A stretch of DNA of 64,000 nt from Xanthomonas bromi (lineage in GTDB: Bacteria; Pseudomonadota; Gammaproteobacteria; Xanthomonadales; Xanthomonadaceae). The translations under genes and the position numbers were made by a program. Positions 45,844 to 54,504 of this stretch are shown piece by piece. Each line of letters opens with the position of its first letter. The stretch's first letter is position 1. The stretch lies in the NCBI RefSeq assembly GCF_900092025.1, contig NZ_FLTX01000036.1, forward strand, positions 1-64,000, written 5' to 3'. Under the pieces are notes generated by a model that worked only from the letters and a program-made list of their open reading frames with translations, ran no database searches and was not told the origin of the DNA.

Positions 45844-48800
45844 TCATGCCGGACGCTCCGAGGGAGGCGCCGGGTTCATGCCATCACGGCGTGCTGCACG
45901 GCGCGCGCGCCAGGCACGCAACCGCTCGCCGGCGCGTTCCATGTACAGATAGATCACCGGGGTGGTGTACAGCGTCACCAGCTGCGACAGCAACAGGCCA
46001 CCCACAATCGCGATGCCCAGCGGGCGGCGCAATTCCGAGCCGATGCCGGTGCCCAGCGCCAGCGGCAATGCGCCCAGCATCGCGGCAGCGGTGGTCATCA
46101 TGATCGGACGGAAGCGCAGCAGGCAGGCGCGGCGGATCGCATCGTGCGCGTTCGCCCCTTCGCGGCGTGCGTCGATGGCGAAGTCGATCATCATGATGGC
46201 GTTCTTCTTGACGATGCCGATCAGCAGCACGATGCCGACGATGCCGTCCACCGACAGGCTCAACCCGCACATCATCAACGCCAGCAATGCGCCAACGCCG
46301 GCCGGCGGCAGCGTGGAGATGATCGTCAGCGGGTGGATGTAGCTCTCATACAGCACGCCCAGCACGATGTAGATCACCACGATCGAGGCCAGCAGCAGCC
46401 ACACGATATCGGTCTGGCTGCCGGTGAATTCGGCGGCCTTGCCAACGAACTGCGCATGCACCTGGATCGGGATCTTGAGCGCTTCGCGCGCTTTCTCGAT
46501 CGCCGCCACGGCTTGCGACAGCGAATGCCCCGGCGCCAGATTGAACGAGATGGTGACCGCCGGCAGCTGCTGCTGGTGGCTCACCACCAACGGGGTGTTG
46601 GTGACCTTGGCTTCGGCCAGCGAGGCCAGCGGGATGATGCTGCCGGCACCGACCACGATGCCGGTGTTCTGCGCGCCCACGCCGGTGGCAGTAGACGAAT
46701 TGGACGAGGTCACCTGGCCGAAGCTGGTTGCGTTGGTGCCGGTCAGCGCGCCGTTGCCGTTACTGGCCACTGCCAGCTGGTTCATCAATGCGGTGCTGGT
46801 GCGGAATTCCGGCGCCACTTCCAGCACCACCCGATACTGATTGAGCTCGGTGAAGATGGTGGAGATCTGGCGCTGACCGAACGAGTCGTACAGCGTGTCG
46901 TCGATGGTCTGCATCGGCACGCCGAGCATGCTGGCCTTGTCGCGATCGATGCTCAATTCCAGCGCGCGTCCCTGGTTGGCCAGGTTGTTGTCCACATCGG
47001 CCAGCTCGGGCAGTTTGCGCATCGTCTCGGTCATGCGCCCGGCCCAGGTGGCCAGCTCGGTGCTGTCCACGTCCGAGATCGAATACTGGTATTCGGTGGC
47101 GGCCACGCGCGTGTCCAGGGTGACGTCCTGCACCGGCTTGAGGAACAGCGCCACGCCCGGGATGCCGGCCACGGCTTTCTGCAGGCGCGGCAGCACCTCG
47201 TCCAGACCATCACGGTCGCCGCGCGTCTTCAGCACGATCGACAACTGGCCCTGGTTGAGCGTGGGGTTCATGGTGCCGGCACCGATGAAGGCGGCCACGC
47301 CGGTCACCGCCGGGTCTTTTCTCAGTGCGGCAGCCACCGCTTGGGTGCGCTGCTCCATCTGCGGGAAGGCCACGTTCTGGTCGGCCTGCACCACGCCGGT
47401 GATCAGGCCGGTGTCCTGCTCGGGCAGTAGGCCCTTGGGAATCGCCACATACAGCACCACCGTCAACGCCACCGCGCCGATCGCCACGGCCAGGGTCAGC
47501 GGTTGGTGGGCCAGCACCCAGTCGAGGCTGCGCTCGTAAGTGCCCACCGTGCGTGTCCACAGATTGGTCTTGCCGGCGGCCGCTGCGCGTTCGTGCGCGT
47601 CTTCGCTTTCGGGCAAGGCATCGGGCTTGAGCAGGTAGGCGCACATCATCGGCGTCAGCGTCAGCGACACCAGCATCGAGATCACCACCGCAATCGACAG
47701 CACCCACGCAAACTCGTGGAATAGCCGCCCGGTCACGCCCGGCATCAGCAGCAGCGGCAGGAACACCGCCACCAGCGAGACGGTCAGCGACAACACGGTG
47801 AAGCCGATCTGCTTGGCGCCGATCTCGGCCGCTTCCGGCCCGCTCTTGCCCTGTTCGATGTAGCGCACGATGTTTTCGATCATCACGATCGCATCGTCGA
47901 CCACGAACCCGGTCGCCACCACCAGCGCCATCAGCGACAGGTTGTCCAGCGACATGCCGGCGAACGCCATCACCCCGAAGGTGCCGGCCAGCGACAACGG
48001 CACCGCCACCGAGGGAATGATGGTGGCCCACAGCCGGCGCAGGAACACGAAGATCACCGCCACCACCAGCGCGATGGTCAGCACCAGGGTGAACTTCACT
48101 TCGTGCACCGAGGCGCGAATGGTTTCGGTGCGGTCGGAGAACACTTCCAGGTGCACATCGGCCGGCAACACCGATTGCAGCTGCGGCAGGATGCTGCGGA
48201 TCTGCTCCACCGTCTGCACGATGTTGGCGCCCGGCTGGCGGCGAATCTCCAGCAGCACCGCCTGCTTGCCGTCGGCCCAGGCGGCCAACTGGTCGTTTTC
48301 CACGCCATCGACCACGTTGGCCACGTCGGCCAGCCGCACCGGGCGGCCATTTTTGTAGCTGATGATGGTCTCGCGGTACTGCGCCGCATCGGTGAGCTGG
48401 TCGTTGGTGCCGATGCTGTAGGACTGGGTCTTGCCGTTGAGCGAGCCCTTGGGCGCGCTGACATTGGTCTGGGTCAGCGCGCTGCGCAGCGACTCCATGG
48501 TCAGGCCCATGTTCGACAGCTGCGCCGGGTTGACCTGGATACGCACCGCGGGCCGCACGTTGCCGGCGATCGACACCAGGCCCACGCCCGGCACCTGCGA
48601 CAGGCGCTGGGCCAGAATCGCATCCGCATAGCGGTTGACCTCGCGCAGCGGCAGCGAATCGGAGGTGAGCTTGAGCGTGAGAATCGCAGCGTCGGCCGGA
48701 TTGACCCGGTTGTAGACCGGCTGGTACGGCAGCGACGAGGGCAGGGTGGCCTGGCGGATCGCCGCCTGCACATCCTGCGAGGCGATATCGATATCGCGCT

Positions 48801-49092
48801 CCATCGAGAACTGCAGAATGATCGTGGACAGGCCCGCCGACGAATCGGAGGTCATCATCTGCAGCCCGGAGATCTGCCCCAACTGGCGCTCCAGCGGCGT
48901 GGTCACCAGCGAGGCCATGGTGGTCGCATTGGCGCCGGGATACTGGGTGGTGACGACCAGGCTGGGGGCGTCGATTTCCGGCAACGCCGAGACCGGCAAC
49001 TGACGGTAGCCCAGGATGCCTAGCAGCAGGACGCCCGCCATCAGCAACGAAGTGGCGATCGGGCGGCGGATGAAGATGGTCGAAAAGCCCAC
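45844..49092 (-). CDS. mdtB: RND multidrug efflux transporter, MdtB-type
   Basis: About 1082 residues from GTG at 49092, preceded by AAGGA (the frame opens at 49149). VGFSTIFIRRPIATSLLMAGVLLLGILGYRQLPVSALPEIDAPSLVV is the normal N-terminus of the MdtB/MuxB type. Helix 4 has ATGFVVDDAIVMIENIVRY and the later GIVKKNAIMMIDFAIDARREG. A Ser/Asn/Thr-rich insertion (ATSFGQVTSSNSSTATGVGAQN) extends the second periplasmic loop. It is 94 bp after the adaptor gene and about 150 bp before mdtC. Confidence 0.92.
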   Translation of the reverse strand: MGFSTIFIRRPIATSLLMAGVLLLGILGYRQLPVSALPEIDAPSLVVTTQYPGANATTMASLVTTPLERQLGQISGLQMMTSDSSAGLSTIILQFSMERDIDIASQDVQAAIRQATLPSSLPYQPVYNRVNPADAAILTLKLTSDSLPLREVNRYADAILAQRLSQVPGVGLVSIAGNVRPAVRIQVNPAQLSNMGLTMESLRSALTQTNVSAPKGSLNGKTQSYSIGTNDQLTDAAQYRETIISYKNGRPVRLADVANVVDGVENDQLAAWADGKQAVLLEIRRQPGANIVQTVEQIRSILPQLQSVLPADVHLEVFSDRTETIRASVHEVKFTLVLTIALVVAVIFVFLRRLWATIIPSVAVPLSLAGTFGVMAFAGMSLDNLSLMALVVATGFVVDDAIVMIENIVRYIEQGKSGPEAAEIGAKQIGFTVLSLTVSLVAVFLPLLLMPGVTGRLFHEFAWVLSIAVVISMLVSLTLTPMMCAYLLKPDALPESEDAHERAAAAGKTNLWTRTVGTYERSLDWVLAHQPLTLAVAIGAVALTVVLYVAIPKGLLPEQDTGLITGVVQADQNVAFPQMEQRTQAVAAALRKDPAVTGVAAFIGAGTMNPTLNQGQLSIVLKTRGDRDGLDEVLPRLQKAVAGIPGVALFLKPVQDVTLDTRVAATEYQYSISDVDSTELATWAGRMTETMRKLPELADVDNNLANQGRALELSIDRDKASMLGVPMQTIDDTLYDSFGQRQISTIFTELNQYRVVLEVAPEFRTSTALMNQLAVASNGNGALTGTNATSFGQVTSSNSSTATGVGAQNTGIVVGAGSIIPLASLAEAKVTNTPLVVSHQQQLPAVTISFNLAPGHSLSQAVAAIEKAREALKIPIQVHAQFVGKAAEFTGSQTDIVWLLLASIVVIYIVLGVLYESYIHPLTIISTLPPAGVGALLALMMCGLSLSVDGIVGIVLLIGIVKKNAIMMIDFAIDARREGANAHDAIRRACLLRFRPIMMTTAAAMLGALPLALGTGIGSELRRPLGIAIVGGLLLSQLVTLYTTPVIYLYMERAGERLRAWRARRAARRDGMNPAPPSERPA

Positions 49093-49185
49093 GGGGGGTG
49101 TCCTTGCTGAAGACGTCAAGCGAAGCCGGCGCATGCAGCGCCGAGGCACATCGGCGACGGAGGTTGCGTCGCCGCTGGTCGAGAA

Positions 49186-50421
49186 TTAGCGCGGACCGCC
49201 GCCACGACGGCCGCCGTTGCCACCAGCACGGTCCTGTTTGTCCTTCGCCGCCTTCAGTTCGGCCTCGGTCGGCTCCGGTGGCGTCTCGCCCGGCTTGAGT
49301 GCGCTGACCTTGCTGCCCGGCTTGAGCCGGAACTGGCCTTCGGTGACCACCCGCTCGCCGGGCTTGAGGCCCTTGGTGACCTGCACATGGCTGTCGTCCA
49401 CTTCCACGCCCTGCACCACGGTGCGCATCTGCGCGGTGTTGTCGTTGCCCACCACATAGACGTAGTCGCCGTCCGGGCCGCGCTGCACCGACTGGGTCGG
49501 CACCACGGTGCCGCCGGTGATGGTGCGCAGCTGCAGGCGCACGTTGACGAACTGGCCCGGCCACAGCGCGTTGTCTGTGTTGTCGAAGATCGCGCGTGCG
49601 CCGAAGGTCCCGCTGTCGGCAGCGATGCGGTTATCGATGACATCCAGCTTGCCGTCGCCGCTGATCACATGCGCATCGCCGCGATCCAGCGCCGCCACGC
49701 CCAGCGGTACCGCCGCCTGGCCACTGCGCACCGCCTGCAGTTCGCGCTCGGGCAGGTTGAAGGACACATAGATCGGACGGATCTGGGTCAGGGTGACGAT
49801 GGTGGAGGTGCTGCTGACGATGTTGCCCACGTCCACGCCGCGGATGCCGGCGATGCCGTCGATTGGCGCGGTCACCCGGGTGAACTGCAACTGCACCTGC
49901 GCCGAGCGCATCTGCGCATCGTTGGCAGAGACCGCTGCCTCGTACTGGGCAACCTGGTTGCGCTGGGTGTCCAGGTCCGTGCGCGAAACGTACTGCTTGT
50001 AGGCCGGGTCGTTGGAACGCTGGTAGTTCACCCGCGAGGTCGCCAACAGCGCCTGGTTCTGGCGTTTGGCTGCCAACGCCTGGTCGTAGCTGGCTTGCAA
50101 CGTGCGTGGATCGATCTGCGCCAGCAGATCGCCCTTCTTCACTTCCTGGCCTTCCTTGAAGTTCAGGCTCATCAGCTGGCCACCGACCTGCGGGTTGACC
50201 GTGACCGTATTGAGCGCGGTGACCGTGCCCAGCGCGCTGGCATAGACCGGGACATCCTGCGTGGTGGCCGCCACGACCGTGACCGGCACCGGGCCGTTGT
50301 CTTCGGTGTTCTCGCCGCCGGCTGCGCCTGCGCGCTTGCCCCCACCCATCATCCGCATTGCGACGAACACCACGACGAGCACCGCGACAACCAGCAGTGT
50401 GATCTTCCAAAAACGCGACAT
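49186..50421 (-). CDS. mdtA: RND efflux periplasmic adaptor, MdtA-type
   Basis: 411 residues from ATG at 50421, preceded by AGGAG; the frame opens at 50724. One N-terminal membrane helix (FWKITLLVVAVLVVVFVAMRMM) anchors the membrane-fusion protein. The lipoyl halves are VTVNPQVGGQLMSLNFKEGQEVKKGDLLAQIDPRT and FTRVTAPIDGIAGIRGVDVGNIV, separated by a coiled coil, followed by the beta-barrel and membrane-proximal domains. The C-terminus is Gly/Arg-rich (GGNGGRRGGGPR). It is the first gene of the efflux operon. No outer-membrane channel gene is in the operon. Confidence 0.93.
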   Translation of the reverse strand: MSRFWKITLLVVAVLVVVFVAMRMMGGGKRAGAAGGENTEDNGPVPVTVVAATTQDVPVYASALGTVTALNTVTVNPQVGGQLMSLNFKEGQEVKKGDLLAQIDPRTLQASYDQALAAKRQNQALLATSRVNYQRSNDPAYKQYVSRTDLDTQRNQVAQYEAAVSANDAQMRSAQVQLQFTRVTAPIDGIAGIRGVDVGNIVSSTSTIVTLTQIRPIYVSFNLPERELQAVRSGQAAVPLGVAALDRGDAHVISGDGKLDVIDNRIAADSGTFGARAIFDNTDNALWPGQFVNVRLQLRTITGGTVVPTQSVQRGPDGDYVYVVGNDNTAQMRTVVQGVEVDDSHVQVTKGLKPGERVVTEGQFRLKPGSKVSALKPGETPPEPTEAELKAAKDKQDRAGGNGGRRGGGPR

Positions 50422-50651
50422 GCGACAACTCCTGAGGGCGGGCCGGGCGCGTGGGTGCGACCGTGGGGCGGCTGTGCGAAGCATATCGCTGCTCTCCTGC
50501 AATTGAGCATTACTGAAGTAACGCTCGACAGGCGAAACGACCGCGACGGTGACAGTTGCACTGCAGCGGCAACGCCCCAGGGCCGCCACGGTTGACCGCC
50601 GGGCTGAATCGGGTCCCACTGCCGCCCATCCGGCACGCGCCTGTACTACAT

Positions 50652-50798
50652 TCAGACCGGCGAACAAAACGACAGCCCAGCCGTGAGGCGAGTGCGGCCG
50701 ATGCCCGGAATCGGCAGGTACCATTCGTACACGCCGGTTCCGAGTGCGCCTCCACGCCTATCTGACGACTGCTCGCGACGTTCTGTCAGCCGCTCTTG
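50652..50798. repeat. Miniature inverted-repeat element, copy B
   Basis: About 147 bp, matching copy A in length and order: left end TCAGACCGGCGAACAAAAC (50652-50670), middle CGGAATCGGCAGGTACCATT and CGTACACGCCGGTTCC, right end GTTCTGTCAGCCGCTCTT (50780-50797). It lies in the 401-bp space between the divergent mdtA and M20 amidohydrolase genes, ending 25 bp before the latter's start codon. Confidence 0.7.
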
Positions 50799-50822
50799 GC
50801 AACCCTCTTTCTAGGATTCTCG

Positions 50823-52139
50823 ATGCGCCCCTCCCGCCTGCTGACCAGTGCGCTACTGCTCGCCCTGTCCACGCTCGCCGCCGCGCAGACCGCGCAACGG
50901 TCCGACGTTCAGGCCGCCGCTGCCCCGCTGCAGGCCAGGGTGGTGCAATGGCGCCGCGACTTCCACCAGCATCCGGAGCTGTCCAACCGCGAGGAGCGCA
51001 CCGCCGCCACGGTGGCCGCGCAGCTACGAAAGCTCGGCCTCACGCCGCGCACCGGCATTGCCCATCACGGCGTGGTGGCCATCATCAAGGGCGGCAAGCC
51101 CGGCCCGAAGATCGCCCTGCGCGCGGACATGGACGCGCTGCCGGTGACCGAGCAGACCGGGCTGCCGTTCGCCTCCAGGGCCACCGCCGAGTACCGCGGG
51201 GAGCAGGTCGGGGTGATGCATGCCTGCGGCCACGACGCCCATACCGCCATCCTGCTCGGCGTGGCCGAGGCGTTGGTGGGCATGCGCGAGCAGCTGCCGG
51301 GCGAGGTGATGCTGATCTTCCAGCCCTCCGAAGAAGGCGCGCCCGGTAACGAGGAAGGCGGCGCCTCGCTGATGCTCAAGGAAGGCCTGTTCGCCGACTT
51401 CAAGCCGCAGGCGGTGTTCGGCCTGCATGTGTTCTCCAGCGTGCAGGCCGGCAAGATCGCGGTGCGCAGCGGCCCGCTGATGGCGGCCTCGGATCGCTTT
51501 GCGATCAAGATGATTGGCCGCCAGACCCATGGCTCGGCGCCGTGGAACGGCATCGACCCGATCGTGGCCAGCGCCGACATGATCTCCACCGCGCAAACGG
51601 TGATCAGCCGCCGCGCCAACCTGTCCAAACAGCCGGCGGTGCTGAGCTTTGGCGCGATCAAGGGCGGCATCCGCTACAACATCATCCCCGACGATGTGGA
51701 CATGGTCGGCACCATCCGCACCTTCGACGAAGGCATGCGCCAGCAGATCTTTGCCGATCTCAAGAACGTGGCCGAGCACACGGCCGCCGCGCATGGCGCC
51801 AAGGTGGAGGCGAAGGTGCCCGACCAGGACGGCAACCCGGCCACGGTCAACGACCCCGCCCTGACGGCCAAGATGCTGCCCAGCCTGCAGGCCGTGGTGG
51901 GCGCCGACAACGTGTACGAACCGCCGCTGCAGATGGGCGCGGAAGATTTCTCGTTCTACGCCCAGCAGGTGCCGTCGATGTTCTTCTTCGTCGGCTCCAC
52001 GGCCAAGGGCATCGACCCGGCCACCGCGCCCAGCAACCATTCGCCGCAGTTCCTGCTGGACGAGTCGTCGCTGGATGTGGGCTTGCGCGCGCTGTTGCAG
52101 GTGTCGCTGGATTATCTGCAGCAGGGTGAAGCGGGCTGA
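50823..52139 (+). CDS. M20 family amidohydrolase, secreted
   Basis: 438 residues from ATG at 50823 (the frame opens at 50796 inside the repeat element). A signal peptide (MRPSRLLTSALLLALSTLAAAQ) is followed by the M20D peptidase fold: WRRDFHQHPELSNREERT, ALRADMDALPVTEQTG, VMHACGHDAHTAILLG with the metal Cys/His, and IFQPSEEGAPGNEEGG with the catalytic Glu pair. The family hydrolyses N-acyl amino acids (hippuricase/IAA-amino acid type). The substrate is not evident; the signal peptide implies a periplasmic role. Confidence 0.9.
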   Translation: MRPSRLLTSALLLALSTLAAAQTAQRSDVQAAAAPLQARVVQWRRDFHQHPELSNREERTAATVAAQLRKLGLTPRTGIAHHGVVAIIKGGKPGPKIALRADMDALPVTEQTGLPFASRATAEYRGEQVGVMHACGHDAHTAILLGVAEALVGMREQLPGEVMLIFQPSEEGAPGNEEGGASLMLKEGLFADFKPQAVFGLHVFSSVQAGKIAVRSGPLMAASDRFAIKMIGRQTHGSAPWNGIDPIVASADMISTAQTVISRRANLSKQPAVLSFGAIKGGIRYNIIPDDVDMVGTIRTFDEGMRQQIFADLKNVAEHTAAAHGAKVEAKVPDQDGNPATVNDPALTAKMLPSLQAVVGADNVYEPPLQMGAEDFSFYAQQVPSMFFFVGSTAKGIDPATAPSNHSPQFLLDESSLDVGLRALLQVSLDYLQQGEAG

Positions 52140-52178
52140 ATCGGGAATGGGGAATCGGGAATCGGGAATCGGGAATCG
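52140..52178. repeat. GGGAATC-type repeat after the amidohydrolase gene
   Basis: Starting directly after the stop codon: five copies of GGGAATC or GGGAATG in a row, ending near 52178, with a weak reverse copy (CCAGTTCCCATTGCG) near 52197. It belongs to the same family as the repeats at 8353, 22357 and 45705. Confidence 0.75.
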
Positions 52179-52316
52179 TCTGCGGCTGGGCGATTTCCAG
52201 TTCCCATTGCGATGTGCGGCTGGGTGATACGCCATGTGGCGAGGCCTTCCGATGGTCTCGTCCCTCCGACCTCGCCATACACCTCACGGCCAGCCCGTGC
52301 GGCCTAAAATGGCGGG

Positions 52317-53132
52317 ATGAATACCCCAGAAGATTCCACTCTCGGTCGTGAGGTCGCCTATCCCAGCGGCTACGACCCGTCGTTGCTGTTTCCGATTCCG
52401 CGTGCGGCCGGGCGCGAGGCCATCGGGCTGAGCGGTGTCTTGCCGTTTATCGGCCGCGATCGTTGGCATGCTTATGAGCTCAGCTGGCTCGATGCACAGG
52501 GCAAGCCCTGCGTGGCGACGGCCACCTTGCATGTGCCCTGCGAATCGCCGTCGCTGATCGAATCCAAATCGCTCAAGCTGTATCTCAACTCGCTCAACGC
52601 CACCCGCTTCAACAGCGCCGAAGCAGTGCGCACGCGGATCGCCACCGACCTGTCCACGCGCGCCGGCACCGATGTGTCGGTGGAGTTCGGCCTGCCGCCG
52701 ATCGACGTCGTGGGCGAAGGCGAATCGATCGATACGCTGGACGTCAGCATCGACGATTACGGCCCGCCGAATGCGGCCTACCTCTCCGCACACGCCCAGC
52801 CAGTGGTGGAAGAAGTGCTGACCTCGGCCTTGCTCAAATCCAATTGCCCGGTCACCGGCCAGCCGGATTGGGCCAGCGTCACGCTGCGCTATCGGGGTGC
52901 GCCCATCGACCGCGAGGGCCTGTTGCGGTATCTGGTGAGTTTCCGCGACCACGCCGAGTTTCATGAGCAGTGCGTGGAGCGCATGTTTAACGATGTGCTG
53001 ACCCATTGCGCACCGGAGTGGCTGGTGGTCGAAGCGCGTTATACCCGGCGTGGTGGGCTGGATATCAACCCGCTGCGTCGCTCGCCCAGCGTGCCCACGC
53101 CGCTGTCGATCTTTCGCGATCTGCGCCAGTAA
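52317..53132 (+). CDS. queF: NADPH-dependent 7-cyano-7-deazaguanine reductase QueF
   Basis: Reduces preQ0 to preQ1 for queuosine in tRNA. It is 271 residues, the long (two-domain, unimodular YqcD/QueF) type. The N-terminal half has [24 protein letters not shown], and the C-terminal half has [24 protein letters not shown] with the catalytic Cys, and [20 protein letters not shown]. No other queuosine gene is nearby. No preQ1 riboswitch is evident upstream. Confidence 0.97.
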   Translation: MNTPEDSTLGREVAYPSGYDPSLLFPIPRAAGREAIGLSGVLPFIGRDRWHAYELSWLDAQGKPCVATATLHVPCESPSLIESKSLKLYLNSLNATRFNSAEAVRTRIATDLSTRAGTDVSVEFGLPPIDVVGEGESIDTLDVSIDDYGPPNAAYLSAHAQPVVEEVLTSALLKSNCPVTGQPDWASVTLRYRGAPIDREGLLRYLVSFRDHAEFHEQCVERMFNDVLTHCAPEWLVVEARYTRRGGLDINPLRRSPSVPTPLSIFRDLRQ

Positions 53133-53235
53133 GTCGCTGCAGTGAAGGATCGCGCCGGCTTCACGGCGGCGCGATCCACGCTTAACAGCGCGCCACGCAC
53201 CCTGCAGTCCTCGTGATGGACGAAGGAGCGCAGCA

Positions 53236-53529
53236 ATGAGTGCCGACAAGAAAGCAGATTTCTCCAACGTCACCTCATCGGTCGACAGCACCGCCGATAT
53301 GACGCCTGGGCCGGATTTTTCCAATGTACGCACCACTGTGCAGAGCTCCGCAGAGCTGGTCGAGGAATCGGTGACGGTGCAGGCAGGCGACAGTCTGTCC
53401 AGCATTGCAAAACGTCATCTGGGCGACGGCAAGTTATGGCCGCGCATTTTCGAAGCCAACCGAGACACGCTGCAGGATCCGGACAAGATTTTCCCGGGTC
53501 AGGTGTTGCGTTTACCGCACAAAGCGTAG
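53236..53529 (+). CDS. LysM-domain small protein
   Basis: 97 residues, MSADKKADFSNVTSSVDSTADMTPGPDFSNV, no signal peptide, and one LysM domain at about residues 46-95 (ESVTVQAGDSLSSIAKRHLGDGKLWPRIFEANRDTLQDPDKIFPGQVLRLP). LysM binds N-acetylglucosamine polymers. The layout resembles E. coli YgaU/Kbp, a cytoplasmic potassium-sensing protein, but without its BON domain. GGAGCG precedes the ATG. Confidence 0.88.
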   Translation: MSADKKADFSNVTSSVDSTADMTPGPDFSNVRTTVQSSAELVEESVTVQAGDSLSSIAKRHLGDGKLWPRIFEANRDTLQDPDKIFPGQVLRLPHKA

Positions 53530-53636
53530 CTGCCAGCGCGATCATCATTTTCATTGCAGAGATGCGTTGCGGGACGCGGCGAAGTCTGCAAAAAATTCCA
53601 GAAACAATGATTTTTTCGATATTCGGAGATTGATCC

Positions 53637-54158
53637 ATGCGTACTAAATCCGTTTCACGCACGCTCGTGATCGCGCTTGCCGGCGTGCTCGCATTGTCCG
53701 GTTGCAAGAAGGTCGAAGACGCCAGCGTTTCGAAGGATCCTACCTCCGGTGCCGCCACTGAGGCGATGCCTGGTCCAGCCGCTACGCCGCCCGCCAGCGA
53801 TCAGACCGGACAGAGTACTGCGACCGGGTCTGCCGTGACCGTATCCAGCGTTGCCGTCGGTACCAAGGCCGCCGCCGACAAGACGGTGACCCCGTCCGCC
53901 ACCATCGGCACGAAGGACACCATCATCGTGTCGGTCAAGACCGAGGGCAGTGCGAGCAATGTGCCGGTCTCGGCTAAGCTCACCTATCAGGATGGGCATG
54001 TGGCCGGCGAGCAGAGCGCCACGCTGACCACCAGCGGCGCAGAGACCACCAACATGAGCTTCAGCAAGCCCGACGGCTGGCGGGCCGGCACTTACACTGC
54101 ACAGGTCATGGTCGACGGCAAGCCAGCAGGTACGCCGCAGACCATCATCGTCAAATAA
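53637..54158 (+). CDS. Lipoprotein of unknown function
   Basis: 173 residues. The signal peptide ends in a lipobox (LALSGC, Cys23). The following stretch to about residue 85 is rich in Ala, Thr, Ser and Pro, and the C-terminal part (SATIGTKDTIIVSVKTEGSASNVPVSAKLTYQDGHVAGEQSATLTTSG) looks like a beta-sandwich domain. I do not recognise the family. It ends about 150 bp before the oldest CRISPR repeat trace. Confidence 0.8.
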   Translation: MRTKSVSRTLVIALAGVLALSGCKKVEDASVSKDPTSGAATEAMPGPAATPPASDQTGQSTATGSAVTVSSVAVGTKAAADKTVTPSATIGTKDTIIVSVKTEGSASNVPVSAKLTYQDGHVAGEQSATLTTSGAETTNMSFSKPDGWRAGTYTAQVMVDGKPAGTPQTIIVK

Positions 54159-54304
54159 ATGGTATCCAAGCATTGATGGACGGCGTCCAAATTTTTAACC
54201 CCGTGCGTGATGACCCGCACCACACGCAGAACTCCAGCATGGTCCAACCTGTGCCGCGTCAGTGGGCGGCAGGCCTGCCAGAAAAAGGTATGCCTCATGA
54301 TGCA

Positions 54305-54467
54305 TTTCCAACCCAAACGCCAGTGAGGGCGCTATGGGCAGTCCCAGGCGTCGCATATGCCAGGCGGGCCATTTCAATCCACGCGCCCATGCGGACACGA
54401 CTTACCAAATTCGTGTGCATCACTTCGCTTGGCTGAGTATCAACCCGCATGCCTTTGAGGATACGAC
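54305..54467 (-). repeat. Three decayed CRISPR repeats at the array's far end
   Basis: Sequences at 54305-54335, 54371-54401 and 54437-54467 align with the 31-bp repeat with 8, 5 and 10 mismatches, respectively. They are spaced 66 bp apart (then 68 bp to the first good repeat), the same period as the array. Spacer-like segments of 35, 35 and 37 bp lie between. They are the eroded trailer of the array, opposite to the leader. Confidence 0.8.
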
Positions 54468-54504
54468 CGCGTCGGGGCAAAACGTAAAGCAGCAGGTTCA
54501 TGTT

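Noticed and set aside
45787-47430. A 547-codon plus-strand frame opposite mdtB
   Set aside because: It is antisense to conserved RND sequence, rich in His/Arg/Gln, with no recognisable motif.
47210-49564. A 784-codon minus-strand frame across mdtB
   Set aside because: It overlaps the well-supported mdtB in another frame and has the Gly/Arg/His-rich composition of a GC-rich shadow frame.
52140-52316. A preQ1 riboswitch before queF
   Set aside because: No pseudoknot-type A-rich tail or short preQ1-I stem was seen; the region is a GGGAATC repeat and ordinary sequence.
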